A stretch of 64,000 bases of DNA from DATGMS01 sp035303945 (lineage in GTDB: Bacteria; Bacteroidota; Bacteroidia; Cytophagales; Cyclobacteriaceae): assembly GCA_035303945.1 (NCBI GenBank), contig DATGQZ010000020.1, positions 60,380 through 124,379 on the forward strand, read 5' to 3'. The notes below the pieces were generated by a model, which saw only the letters and a list, made by a program, of their open reading frames with translations, made no database searches and had not been told where the DNA came from. Within the stretch, counting starts at the first letter, position 1; the number at the start of each line of letters is the position of its first letter. The position numbers and the translations under genes are program-made. Below, piece by piece: positions 10,304 to 18,575 of this stretch.

Positions 10304-10328
10304 AAAAAAAAGCAGCGATGTGCTGCTT
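10304..10328 (-). terminator. Intrinsic terminator downstream of gldC
   Basis: On the - strand, stem AAGCAGC (10328-10322), a 5-nt loop and GCTGCTT (10316-10310) are followed by a T-run (complement of A at 10304-10311). It lies 23 bp after the gldC stop. Confidence 0.8.
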
Positions 10329-10350
10329 GTTCAATTTGATGTAGCGCGGA

Positions 10351-10698
10351 TCATTGTCCAGCGTTTTTCTTGTTTTCTTCATTGACATGCGTCACCAAAC
10401 GGTCGCACAATTCTTTTATTTCCTCGGACATATAGGTGTCACCGGTGCTGTTAACTATCGTTTGCGCCATACCTCCTAATATATCAATATAAAAGCGCTT
10501 CATTTCCACTACGGACATCTTATCGGTCCATAGGTCAATCCTAAGGGTGCTGTTGTTTAAGTTGTCCCAAACATTTAAACTAATGCTGTTGGTGGTCTCC
10601 ATTCCCTCGGATTCTTTATCTGTAGCGTCCCATTCAATGGCAGTGGGAATGTTTTTATCATCTAAGCTAATCCTAAAATTTATTTCTGATTTTTTCAT
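10351..10698 (-). CDS. gldC: Gliding motility protein GldC
   Basis: A 115-residue soluble protein recognised by its length and by conserved pieces such as SEINFRISLDD, WDNLNN and LRIDLWTDKM, which match GldC of Flavobacterium (from memory). In Bacteroidota, GldC is associated with gliding motility; its exact role is unclear and no enzyme motif is visible. It has no signal peptide, so it is cytoplasmic or peripheral. It follows ribF by 66 bp on the same strand, so it may be read through from the ftsX-ribF operon, and a strong terminator closes the unit after it. No other gld gene is in the window. Confidence 0.85.
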   Translation of the reverse strand: MKKSEINFRISLDDKNIPTAIEWDATDKESEGMETTNSISLNVWDNLNNSTLRIDLWTDKMSVVEMKRFYIDILGGMAQTIVNSTGDTYMSEEIKELCDRLVTHVNEENKKNAGQ

Positions 10699-10764
10699 AC
10701 GTAATGAATGGTTTAAAGTGGGAGAACCCTCTTGCCTGATTCTTAGTTCCTCGGCAGCTGAAAC

Positions 10765-11703
10765 TTAATCTGGATGCTGTTCAAAATAGGCTTTTGCTGT
10801 CATTCTATCCTTCTCCAGTTGGGCTCTGAGTTCTTCCAAACTGTCAAACTTTCTTTCGGGCCGTAGGAAAGTTTTGAAGCCGACAACTAGCCGCTTGTCA
10901 TAGAGATCCCCAGCAAAATCGAATAGATTAACCTCAACTGTTTTTGATTCGCCGTTGACCGTAGGGCGGTTGCCTATGTTTAGCATACCGTAATACCTTT
11001 GGTTCTCCAGGTTGACCGTTACAGCGTAGGCGCCATCACCCGGTACTAACTTATAATCGTGGAGAATCTGTATGTTCGCCGTGGGAAAACCAATGGATCT
11101 GCCCAACTGCTGACCCTTGATGATAATGCCATTGATTTCATAGTCTCTTCCCAGACAGGTGCGGGCAATATCTACTCTACCTTGTGCTAATGCATTTCTG
11201 ATTTTGGTGCTGGATATGCTGATGTCCTCAACATCCTCTCTAGGAATTTCCTCCAGGTCAAAGCCGTAGCGGTCTTTGTTTGCCATTAGGTGTTCAAAGC
11301 TGCCTTCGCGACCCTTGCCAAAGCGGTGGTCGTAGCCTATGACGAGTACTTTGGTATGGATTATTTCTACCAGTACTTGTTGGATGAACTCTTCAGAGCT
11401 AAGCTGGGAGAATTCCTTGGTAAAAGGTATCGTGATTAAGTGGTCAATGCCGAATTTGCGCAGCAGTGCGGCCTTTTCTTCAAAGGAGGTGAGCAGCTTG
11501 ATATTATGTTCTTTAGGGTACAATACCAGCCTGGGGTGAGGCCAAAAAGTTACCAATACAGTTTCACCTTGGATTTGGTCAGCTATTTCCCTTATTCTTG
11601 CCAGTATTTTCTGATGGCCTAGATGAACGCCATCAAAGGTACCTAGTGTGACCACTGCGTTTTGAGCGGGGAGGAAATTATTTAAGCCTTCATAAATCTT
11701 CAT
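10765..11703 (-). CDS. ribF: Bifunctional riboflavin kinase/FAD synthetase
   Basis: A 312-residue enzyme that makes FMN from riboflavin and then FAD. The N-terminal nucleotidyltransferase domain shows GTFDGVHLGHQ with its HxGH-type motif (about residues 21-31) and a downstream SSTKIR. The C-terminal riboflavin-kinase domain shows GRSIGFPTANI (about 200-210) and NIGNRPTV. Length is normal for the family. The start overlaps the truB end by 14 nt, as expected for translational coupling in this operon. Confidence 0.95.
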   Translation of the reverse strand: MKIYEGLNNFLPAQNAVVTLGTFDGVHLGHQKILARIREIADQIQGETVLVTFWPHPRLVLYPKEHNIKLLTSFEEKAALLRKFGIDHLITIPFTKEFSQLSSEEFIQQVLVEIIHTKVLVIGYDHRFGKGREGSFEHLMANKDRYGFDLEEIPREDVEDISISSTKIRNALAQGRVDIARTCLGRDYEINGIIIKGQQLGRSIGFPTANIQILHDYKLVPGDGAYAVTVNLENQRYYGMLNIGNRPTVNGESKTVEVNLFDFAGDLYDKRLVVGFKTFLRPERKFDSLEELRAQLEKDRMTAKAYFEQHPD

Positions 11704-12376
11704 TTTTTCGCGCTTTAATTTTTTCCGCCATTTCTTCTACATCAGTCGCATGTTCTAACTTAAAGTTGCCAATTCGGGTACGGGTAAGAGCCGACATAAA
11801 GGCGCCAACTTCCAGTAGCTCACCTAAATCTCTGGCTAAGCTTCTGATATATGTTCCTTTGGAGCAAATTATTCTAAAGTCGATTTCAGGGAGCTCGTAG
11901 CGGGTGATTTCAAATAGAGATACCGTTACAGGTCGTGGGTCAAGTTTTACCTCTTCTCCCTTTCGAGCCGCCTCATACACTCTTTTACCGTCTTTTTTGA
12001 TGGCTGAGTGGGTCGGCGGAACTTGCATGATTTCTCCCGTCAGCTGAGCCACTGCTGATTGAATTGCATCGAGCGATAGGTGGGAAGGACTGGCCACATC
12101 TATTATTTCACGCTCCAGGTCATAGGATGCGGTGGTATGACCCAACACAAAGGTTCCCGTATATTCTTTTTCTTGAGCCTGAAAATTTTCGATTTGCTTA
12201 GTCATCTTTCCAGCACAGACGATCAGCAAGCCAGTGGCTAAGGGGTCAAGGGTGCCGGCATGCCCGACTTTCTTTATTCCCAAGGCATTCCGGATCTTTT
12301 TTACTACATCAAAGGAGGTCCAGCGGTAAGGCTTATTGATCAGAAAAACCTCGCCGTAGGGTTCTTTATCCATCAT
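11690..12376 (-). CDS. truB: tRNA pseudouridine(55) synthase
   Basis: A 228-residue TruB that isomerises U55 in the T-loop of tRNAs. The catalytic block HAGTLDPLATGLL (about residues 39-51, with the nucleophilic Asp) is clear, as are the YTGTFVLG and CSKGTYIRSLARDLG segments. It lacks a long C-terminal PUA extension, as is common in Bacteroidota. Two ATG codons stand in tandem (12376 and 12373); either may be used. It lies between uppP (5 bp gap) and ribF (overlap). Confidence 0.95.
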   Translation of the reverse strand: MMDKEPYGEVFLINKPYRWTSFDVVKKIRNALGIKKVGHAGTLDPLATGLLIVCAGKMTKQIENFQAQEKEYTGTFVLGHTTASYDLEREIIDVASPSHLSLDAIQSAVAQLTGEIMQVPPTHSAIKKDGKRVYEAARKGEEVKLDPRPVTVSLFEITRYELPEIDFRIICSKGTYIRSLARDLGELLEVGAFMSALTRTRIGNFKLEHATDVEEMAEKIKARKNEDL

Positions 12377-12381
12377 ACAAA

Positions 12382-13173
12382 CTACATTCCGGAAATAATT
12401 GCAATCAAGCCAACAATGGCGCAGTATATTGCAAAATAGATTAATTTACCTTTTTTCACAATATTAATCATCCAAAGACAGGCTGCCAAGCCGGATACAA
12501 AAGCCGCCAGGAATCCGAGTGTCAATGCACTTCCCGATATCCCATCGGCAATGGCAGGGTTCTCCAAATAATCCAACAACTTCAGAAATCCGCCCCCGAT
12601 GATCGGAATTAACACCATTAAAAAAGAAAAACGGGCCGCCCTTGCTCGGTCCACGCCCAATAAAAGCGCAACAGAAATGGTGGTCCCGGAACGGGAGAGA
12701 CCAGGGAGAATAGCAATGGTCTGGGCGACGCCTATAAGTAAGGCTTTAGGAAAGGTGACAATTCCGTCTTTTTTGGGCGCAAAGTGGGAAAAGGACAATA
12801 ATGCGGCGGTAATGAGGAGCATGATACCAACCAGTAAGATTTTTCCTCCGAAGAACTCAGCAATCTGATCTTCAAACAGTACTCCGACTACGCCAATAGG
12901 TATAATGGAAAGGAGGATCTTCAAGGCAAATTGTGTCCCTTCGTTCCACTGAAACTTGAATAGGTCTGTAATGATTTCCCAAATGTCCTTTCGAAATACC
13001 ACTATTGTACTTAAGGCAGTGGCTGCATGGACAAGGATGGAGAAGAGCAGGTTGTCTTTAGATTCTACACCTAAAATATAGGTGCCCAATTCTATGTGCC
13101 CACTGCTGCTGACGGGCAAAAACTCTGTCAATCCTTGGACAATACCAAGGATAATCGCTTCAAATAATGTCAT
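12382..13173 (-). CDS. uppP: Undecaprenyl-diphosphate phosphatase
   Basis: A 263-residue polytopic membrane enzyme that dephosphorylates undecaprenyl diphosphate for peptidoglycan and lipid-carrier recycling. The two family motifs are present: EFLPVSSSGH (about residues 17-26) and LPGLSRSGTT (about 155-164), which together form the active site. About eight hydrophobic helices are visible. It sits 3 bp after the DUF3098 gene in the cell-envelope operon. Confidence 0.95.
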   Translation of the reverse strand: MTLFEAIILGIVQGLTEFLPVSSSGHIELGTYILGVESKDNLLFSILVHAATALSTIVVFRKDIWEIITDLFKFQWNEGTQFALKILLSIIPIGVVGVLFEDQIAEFFGGKILLVGIMLLITAALLSFSHFAPKKDGIVTFPKALLIGVAQTIAILPGLSRSGTTISVALLLGVDRARAARFSFLMVLIPIIGGGFLKLLDYLENPAIADGISGSALTLGFLAAFVSGLAACLWMINIVKKGKLIYFAIYCAIVGLIAIISGM

Positions 13174-13176
13174 TGT

Positions 13177-13383
13177 TTACTTTTGTGAACGGTAAAAGAT
13201 GGCGTAGAACTGAAAGATAAATCCAGCCAAAGTAATGATAGGACCGAGTGTCAATCCCATGAATCCAAAGCCGTGTGGTTCCTTATCCAACCCTATAATG
13301 ATAAAGCCAAGTGTAATGATGCCCACGCCGACGAGCATCAGGATGTAGTTCATTTTTGAAAAAGGCATATGTTCTTTATTCAT
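13177..13383 (-). CDS. DUF3098 small membrane protein
   Basis: A 68-residue protein with two transmembrane helices separated by a short loop containing GLDKEPHGFG, the usual look of DUF3098. Its function is not known. In Bacteroidota this small gene is commonly found between ftsX and uppP, as here (2 and 3 bp gaps), which suggests a link with division or envelope synthesis. Confidence 0.85.
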   Translation of the reverse strand: MNKEHMPFSKMNYILMLVGVGIITLGFIIIGLDKEPHGFGFMGLTLGPIITLAGFIFQFYAIFYRSQK

Positions 13384-13385
13384 TA

Positions 13386-14276
13386 TTAGTAGAGTTCATC
13401 CAAAGACATGTTAAGATACTTATTTACAGATCGCAGTGTGCTGAAAAAAGACAATATAGCTCCCAACAAGACTAATCCGACAAAGAGCAGCATCAACAGC
13501 TGTTGGTTCTGCAATTGGGTAAAGCCGTCCACATTGCTTTTGGCATATTCTATCAAACCCAAAAGCAGGGTAGAAGCAAATACACCAGCCAGGGCACCGT
13601 ACCCGAAGGAACGTGTTAGAAAGGGCTTTCTAATAAAGCCTTTCGTAGCTCCAACAAGTTGCATGCTGCGGATCAGAAAACGTTGCGAATATAAGGCCAA
13701 GCGGATGGTGTTATTGATCAGCATGATCACGGTGACGATCAAAATGAGGATGAAAGCTCCTAATACGACGCTGACCTTCATCAGGTTCTGATTGATGGAT
13801 TCGACTAAATCATTCATATAGGTAACCTCGAATACCCCATCCAAGCGCTCCATTTCCTCTACGATTTCCTCAATTTGTTCCGCGGTTTGGAATTCCTCTT
13901 TAATTGAAAAGGTGTAACTGTCTCTCAATGGATTGTCATCCAAAAACTTTGTAAAGTCTTCTCCAGTGTCCATAAGAAAGGTAGCTGCAGCCTCATCACG
14001 GGAAGTATAGGTAATCTTTTTTTCTGCGTCCTTTTCTAATATATACTCCTTGGATTCCAGGGTTTCACCTATGCGTTTGTTATCAGCTTCGGATATATTC
14101 GTGTTGAGGAAAACCTGGATCTCAATATTTTCCCGGATGATAGAAGTCAAAGTTTTGGCTTGGATAACGATTACGCCAAAGAGACCGACGATAAAAAGGG
14201 ACAATGTGGTACTAAAAAGTACGCTGACGAACTTGTAGCTACCTAATTTTGTCTTTTTCCGCGGCGTGTTTTTCAT
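13386..14276 (-). CDS. ftsX: Cell division ABC-transporter permease FtsX
   Basis: A 296-residue FtsX-type permease. It has a basic cytoplasmic N-terminus (KNTPRKKTKLGSYKF), a first transmembrane helix (about 19-42), a periplasmic domain (about 43-165) and three C-terminal helices around the FtsX core (INNTIRLALYSQR). With the ATPase FtsE, not in this window, it regulates peptidoglycan hydrolysis at the septum. The frame could start at a TTG at 14300, but that codon lies inside the predicted -7 promoter box, so the ATG at 14276 is chosen. Confidence 0.9.
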   Translation of the reverse strand: MKNTPRKKTKLGSYKFVSVLFSTTLSLFIVGLFGVIVIQAKTLTSIIRENIEIQVFLNTNISEADNKRIGETLESKEYILEKDAEKKITYTSRDEAAATFLMDTGEDFTKFLDDNPLRDSYTFSIKEEFQTAEQIEEIVEEMERLDGVFEVTYMNDLVESINQNLMKVSVVLGAFILILIVTVIMLINNTIRLALYSQRFLIRSMQLVGATKGFIRKPFLTRSFGYGALAGVFASTLLLGLIEYAKSNVDGFTQLQNQQLLMLLFVGLVLLGAILSFFSTLRSVNKYLNMSLDELY

Positions 14277-14297
14277 TTTTGAATTGGGAAATCCTGT

Positions 14298-14328
14298 CAA
14301 AATTAATCAGCTAGATGTATTTAACCAA
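14298..14328 (-). promoter_or_regulatory. Bacteroidota-type promoter of the ftsX-ribF operon
   Basis: On the - strand, TTG (14328-14326), exactly 20 nt, then TAATTTTG (14305-14298), which matches the TAnnTTTG -7 consensus in full. Transcription would begin near 14292, leaving a short leader before the ftsX ATG at 14276. Confidence 0.65.
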
Positions 14329-14384
14329 TCATATCGTATAAATCTTACTAGGCGGCACTTCGCTTCTAACTAAGATGGAATGTT

Positions 14385-14415
14385 TTTTAAGCGGAGAATT
14401 TTATCAATACCTTTG
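14385..14415 (+). promoter_or_regulatory. Probable trkA promoter
   Basis: TACCTTTG at 14408-14415 fits TAnnTTTG; the -33 region about 20 nt upstream is a T-run (14383-14388) rather than a clean TTG. Transcription would start near 14421, 29 nt before the chosen trkA ATG. Confidence 0.5.
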
Positions 14416-14449
14416 TTTCAACGTTTATTCAGCGTGTATAAGTTTAGCT

Positions 14450-15796
14450 ATGGCAGGAAATATTGTAATTGCTGGAGCCGGCGACATGGGCTTTCATCTA
14501 GCAGAGCATTTAAGTTTTGAAGATAAAAACATTACCCTCATTGATTTAGATAAAGACCTGCTGGATAATGCTGCAGCTAATCTCGATGTGCTCACCATTT
14601 TGGGTGATTCCGCCTCTCTCCAGATACTGATTAAGGCTAATGTGCGCAATGCGGATATGGTAATGGCTGTGACCACATCTGAAGATACCAATCTATTGAC
14701 CGCAATGCTCGCCAAACAGCTAGGGGCAAAGAAGGTGATAGCAAGGGTGAGGAATCATGAATACCTAAAGATGGAAAACAAGGTTTTTTTCCAAAACCTT
14801 GGCGTCGATCACCTGATCGCTCCATCGGTGCTATGCAGTGAAGAAATCTGTAATATGGTGGAAAATTCCACTTTCTCAGATATTTTTGAATTTGATGAAG
14901 GAAAGCTGGATGTGGTGGGGATCACGCTAGACCGTTATTCTTCTCTGATCAACAAAAAGCTCTCAGAAACCCGGAGCAATCCGATTCTTCAAAACATCCG
15001 GATTATCGCCATTGTGAGAAATCAAATGACGATTATTCCCAAGGGCGATACAGTCATCAGAAACAATGATCATGTATTTTTCATATGCAATGACAAGGAA
15101 AAAAACTCCCTGTTAGAAATTATTGGACAGAAGCATAAAGATGTAAAGAATGTGATGATGATCGGAGGCGATGATCTTGCCTATACAACGGCACTCAACC
15201 TTGAAAAGGATTATCCGGTGACCCTCATCCATAGAGACAAAGAAAGATGCAAATGGCTAGCAGCAAATCTGTCCAAAACCCTTGTGATCCATGGTGACTA
15301 CAAAAACATCGATCTTCTGATTGATGAAGGACTGGAATCCATGGATGCTTTTATAGCTTTGACAGAAAGTTCTGAAACCAACATAATCACCAGTTTGAGT
15401 GCTAAAAACCATGGAGTCTATAAGACCATCGCCCATGTGGATACACGAGAGTATATTCAAATTTCACATAGTATTGGGGTAGATTCACTCATTAACAAAA
15501 AGCTGGTAGCTGCCAATTATATCACCCGATTTCTAAGGAAGGGAAATGTGGAGTCTGTTTCCAATATTTATGGTGTGGATGCAGAGTTTATTGAGTACGA
15601 AATTCAGAAAAACAGCAGACTGACCAAAAAGTCATTGAAGGAACTGCGCTTTCCGGATACTGCCCTGGTAGCCGGCGTTATCAGGGGAGAAAAAGTTTAT
15701 ATTCCGGATGGCAATTTTATCTTAGCCCTAAGAGACAAAGCCATTGTGTTTGCGCTGCCCTCCGCAAAGCCTGCACTGGATAAACTGTTTAATTAA
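14450..15796 (+). CDS. trkA: Trk-type potassium uptake regulatory subunit TrkA
   Basis: A 448-residue cytoplasmic protein with two RCK modules in tandem. The first Rossmann fold shows GAGDMG near the N-terminus and an acidic end of strand 2 (IDLDKD). The second begins near residue 230 with a weaker glycine loop (MIGGDDLAY). Each is followed by a TrkA-C-like domain. It binds NAD(H) and gates a TrkH/KtrB-type potassium channel, which is not in this window. The frame is open from 14375, but the ATG at 14450 is preferred because the fold starts right after it and the likely transcription start lies near 14421. Confidence 0.9.
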   Translation: MAGNIVIAGAGDMGFHLAEHLSFEDKNITLIDLDKDLLDNAAANLDVLTILGDSASLQILIKANVRNADMVMAVTTSEDTNLLTAMLAKQLGAKKVIARVRNHEYLKMENKVFFQNLGVDHLIAPSVLCSEEICNMVENSTFSDIFEFDEGKLDVVGITLDRYSSLINKKLSETRSNPILQNIRIIAIVRNQMTIIPKGDTVIRNNDHVFFICNDKEKNSLLEIIGQKHKDVKNVMMIGGDDLAYTTALNLEKDYPVTLIHRDKERCKWLAANLSKTLVIHGDYKNIDLLIDEGLESMDAFIALTESSETNIITSLSAKNHGVYKTIAHVDTREYIQISHSIGVDSLINKKLVAANYITRFLRKGNVESVSNIYGVDAEFIEYEIQKNSRLTKKSLKELRFPDTALVAGVIRGEKVYIPDGNFILALRDKAIVFALPSAKPALDKLFN

Positions 15797-15887
15797 GTCA
15801 AGTATGCTGGATCAGAAAGGTTCTGCATTGATGTATAGGAAAGGCAATAAAGGCTAGACAAAATAGTTATTTAAGTTGTTAAACGTA

Positions 15888-15920
15888 TTGCAAAAGGAAT
15901 TCACCTTCTTTGTATTTTAG
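15888..15920 (+). promoter_or_regulatory. Possible promoter of the Hpt-like gene
   Basis: TTG at 15888-15890 and TATTTTAG at 15913-15920, one mismatch from TAnnTTTG. The 22-nt spacing is slightly long, so this is tentative. It would place the start of transcription near 15926, ahead of the ATG at 15961. Confidence 0.4.
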
Positions 15921-15960
15921 CACAATCAACAGTAACTATACTGACCTAAGAAGACAATAC

Positions 15961-16305
15961 ATGAATAAAAGTGAGAATATTAATATTAGCAAAGTGGATG
16001 AGATGGCTGAAGGAGATGAGGACTTCAAGGCAGAACTCCTGCAGGCCCTTTACACCTCCATTCGTGACCTTCAGACGAAATACATGGAAGGACTGTCAGC
16101 ACAGGATCAAGAGGCGCTTCAGCAAGCCCGCCACAAAATCAAACCCACAATTACGCTCTTTGAACTGAAAAAACTCCAGTCAGTATTGCTGGATGGCAAA
16201 ATGATCGTGTCCACCCAGGGGTTTGGCGATATCGGCAACCATGAAAACCAATTCATTCAGGTCACCAATGATATTATTAAAGACTTGGAACAGGTAATGG
16301 AATAG
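15961..16305 (+). CDS. Possible Hpt (histidine phosphotransfer) domain protein
   Basis: A 114-residue all-helical protein. The segment ARHKIKPT (His58) resembles the phospho-acceptor motif of Hpt domains (HxxKP/G), with helices before and after at the expected spacing. This would make it a carrier of phosphate between a histidine kinase and a response regulator, but no kinase or regulator is nearby and the call is tentative. The frame begins at a TTG at 15910, inside the predicted promoter, so the ATG at 15961 is chosen. Gap to trkA is 164 bp, with its own possible promoter. Confidence 0.6.
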   Translation: MNKSENINISKVDEMAEGDEDFKAELLQALYTSIRDLQTKYMEGLSAQDQEALQQARHKIKPTITLFELKKLQSVLLDGKMIVSTQGFGDIGNHENQFIQVTNDIIKDLEQVME

Positions 16306-16331
16306 CCGAGACATGATAGCCCGGCTTTTTA
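16304..16331 (+). terminator. Weak intrinsic terminator after the Hpt-like gene
   Basis: AGCCG (16304-16308) pairs with CGGCT (16322-16326) across a 13-nt loop and is followed by TTTT. The stem is short, so termination may be partial. It separates this gene from the convergent trehalose-phosphatase gene. Confidence 0.45.
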
Positions 16332-16346
16332 TTCCCTAAATTATTG

Positions 16347-17162
16347 TCAAGCAGTTGCTTCCAACAACTCTTGCAGCTGCTCCAAAAAAAGTTGTACTTC
16401 CTCCGTATCCTTTAGCGTAAACGTGGCGGCGGTTTCTTCACCGTGGCTCCCGACTAAGATCCCGATGCCATCTTCCTGTAAGGAGGCAAAAGCATCTTCG
16501 TCAGTAATATCATCTCCGATAAAGATGGACAGAGCTCCTTCCTTTTGTAATTCCAAAGCGTCAAACAGCCAGAGAGATGCCTTTCCCTTGTGCCAGTCGA
16601 TGGCGGGCTTTAGTTCAAGAATTTTTTTTCCAGTGCCCTTTTTCAAGTTTGTATGTTTGTCAAGCTCTTCTAAGACGGCTTCTTGTACCAATTCCACTTC
16701 TTCCTCTTTAACGTTTCGAAAATGAATGGCAATGGCATATTTTTTTGATTCTACCATGCAGCCCTTGATACCAGACAGTCGGGTATTGAGATTTTCTGCC
16801 GCTGTCTGCAAGGAGCGAAGTATATTTATGTCAATCTGCTGTGGAATATCCAAACCTTCTGGACCTACCATGTCCAAGCCATGGCTCCCTGCATAGATCA
16901 ATTGCTTGAGGTTCACCTTATTTTCCACATCCTTACGGTCACGCCCGCTGATCACCGCCACAGGGGTTAACTTTGCCAGTTCGAACAGTGTCCTTTTTGT
17001 CGCCTCGGGTAAGACCGCGTCATCTGGATTGGGTACGATAGGGCTGAGGGTACCGTCGTAGTCCAGTATGAGTAGCGGTTTTCTGCCGTTTAAGGCTTTC
17101 TGGATTTGCTCGAAGTTGACGAGCGCATGGGGGAGATCTTTGGGATTCTTTGTTTTTACCAT
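16347..17162 (-). CDS. otsB: Trehalose-6-phosphate phosphatase-like HAD enzyme
   Basis: A HAD-superfamily phosphatase of the trehalose-phosphatase type, removing phosphate from trehalose 6-phosphate. Motif I is DYDGT with both catalytic Asp residues, motif II is in VISGRD, and the metal-binding motif GDDITDEDAF lies near the C-terminus. The frame is open to ATG codons at 17213 and 17216, 18 bp after the lhgO stop. The ATG at 17162 is preferred because the catalytic domain begins soon after it and the extra 18 residues show no familiar feature, but the longer form is possible. No trehalose-phosphate synthase (OtsA) is nearby, so the substrate is an inference from the family. Confidence 0.8.
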   Translation of the reverse strand: MVKTKNPKDLPHALVNFEQIQKALNGRKPLLILDYDGTLSPIVPNPDDAVLPEATKRTLFELAKLTPVAVISGRDRKDVENKVNLKQLIYAGSHGLDMVGPEGLDIPQQIDINILRSLQTAAENLNTRLSGIKGCMVESKKYAIAIHFRNVKEEEVELVQEAVLEELDKHTNLKKGTGKKILELKPAIDWHKGKASLWLFDALELQKEGALSIFIGDDITDEDAFASLQEDGIGILVGSHGEETAATFTLKDTEEVQLFLEQLQELLEATA

Positions 17163-17234
17163 ATCAGTTATTTTTTTTACCCATCCACTTACAAAGTCTG
17201 CACCATAAGCCATCATTATGCTCTAGTATATGCT

Positions 17235-18434
17235 TCAGAAGCGCTTCAATGCCAATTCCGCCACCGTGGCACCAATAGCCAAGGAACTGGTAGCTGCGGG
17301 AGACGGAGCATTTAGCACATTGACTGCCATGGCATTTTCTGTAATGTAAAAATCGTCTAATAAGCCTCCGGTACGGTCACAAGCCTGTGCACGCACGCCG
17401 GCACCACCTTCCACCAAATCAGACTCCTGAATGTCAGGAATCAACTCCTGCAGTGCTTTGGTAAATGCTGCCTTAGAGAATGAACGGTAATATTCTCCAA
17501 GGCCAGTTTTCCAGTACTTGGCAGCAACCTTTTGCAAGCCAGGCCAAGAGATGGCTTCTTTAAATTCTTTAAAATTAAAATCCGATCGTTTGTATCCCTC
17601 CCGCTTAAAAGCGAGTACGGCGTTAGGCCCTGCTTCTACGCCTCCCTTCATCATCCGGGTAAAGTGAACTCCCAAGAAGGGAAAGTTCGGGTCGGGCACA
17701 GGGTAAATCAGGTTTTTGACCAGGTATTCGCGTTCTTTTTTGATTTTATAATATTCTCCCCGGAAGGGGATAATTTTCAGCTCTTCCGGATCCAAACCTA
17801 TCATATCCGCTACTTTGTCTGAATAAAGCCCAGCACAATTCACGATCAGCTTTGACTGGAAGACCTCTTGGTTGGTTTCAATATAATTTACTCCCTGTTG
17901 CTGCCTGATGTTTACCACTTTCTGCCCGAGAAAAATCGTACCTCCCAATTCTTTAAATTTAGTAGCATACACTTCCGCCACTTTTTTGTAATCTACAATA
18001 CCGGTTTGTGGTACATACAGCGCAGCTACACCAGCACAATAAGGTTCCAGTTCCTTCAATTCGTCGAGACCGATCTGTCTTACCCCATCCAGGCAGTTCT
18101 GTTTGCCCCTTTCAAAAAGGTTATTGAGAAGCGGAATTTGTTCTTTTCTTGTGGCTACCACCACTTTTCCAGTGATTTCAAAAGGAATATTCTCCGCTTC
18201 ACAAAATCGTATTAAGTCATGATAACCGCGAATGCAGTTGGTTGCTTTAAGACTTTCGGGCTTATAATATAAACCGGAATGGATCACGCCGCTGTTGTTG
18301 CCGGTTTGGTGTTGGGCCAAGGCATTTTCTTTTTCTAGGATCGCCAAGCGGAGTTCAGGGTGTAGTTGCTTGATTTTCATGCCTGTAGCCAATCCGACTA
18401 TGCCGCCTCCAATGATAATGATATCGTAGATCAT
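17235..18434 (-). CDS. lhgO: L-2-hydroxyglutarate oxidase
   Basis: A 399-residue FAD-dependent oxidoreductase of the DAO fold. The N-terminal dinucleotide motif is GGGIVGLATG, followed by an acidic strand end (ILEKE) and the signature NNSGVIHSGLYY typical of LhgO. It oxidises L-2-hydroxyglutarate to 2-oxoglutarate, with electrons going to the respiratory chain or oxygen. The C-terminal GAGVRAQ segment near the flavin is also present. It probably shares a transcript with the downstream trehalose-phosphatase gene. The 141-bp gap upstream holds a possible terminator for the aldehyde dehydrogenase gene. Confidence 0.9.
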   Translation of the reverse strand: MIYDIIIIGGGIVGLATGMKIKQLHPELRLAILEKENALAQHQTGNNSGVIHSGLYYKPESLKATNCIRGYHDLIRFCEAENIPFEITGKVVVATRKEQIPLLNNLFERGKQNCLDGVRQIGLDELKELEPYCAGVAALYVPQTGIVDYKKVAEVYATKFKELGGTIFLGQKVVNIRQQQGVNYIETNQEVFQSKLIVNCAGLYSDKVADMIGLDPEELKIIPFRGEYYKIKKEREYLVKNLIYPVPDPNFPFLGVHFTRMMKGGVEAGPNAVLAFKREGYKRSDFNFKEFKEAISWPGLQKVAAKYWKTGLGEYYRSFSKAAFTKALQELIPDIQESDLVEGGAGVRAQACDRTGGLLDDFYITENAMAVNVLNAPSPAATSSLAIGATVAELALKRF

Positions 18435-18513
18435 GTGCTTTTCTATATCCGCAAATATACGGCAGGTTATGATAAAGATTTACCTGCATCTATGACTATG
18501 CAGCAAAAGAATA

Positions 18514-18538
18514 GGACCGAAAGCTCAGTGATCGGCCC
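18514..18538 (-). terminator. Possible terminator after the aldehyde dehydrogenase gene
   Basis: On the - strand, GGGCCGA (18538-18532) can pair with TCGGTCC (18520-18514) with one G-U pair, and is followed by an imperfect T-rich tract. Weak. Confidence 0.35.
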
Positions 18539-18575
18539 TTCTTTCATTTCATATGTGCTGAAGCAAGCTTGTTTT

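Noticed and set aside
14375..14449. N-terminal extension of trkA
   Set aside because: It contains the predicted promoter and adds 25 residues before a Rossmann fold that normally starts at the N-terminus.
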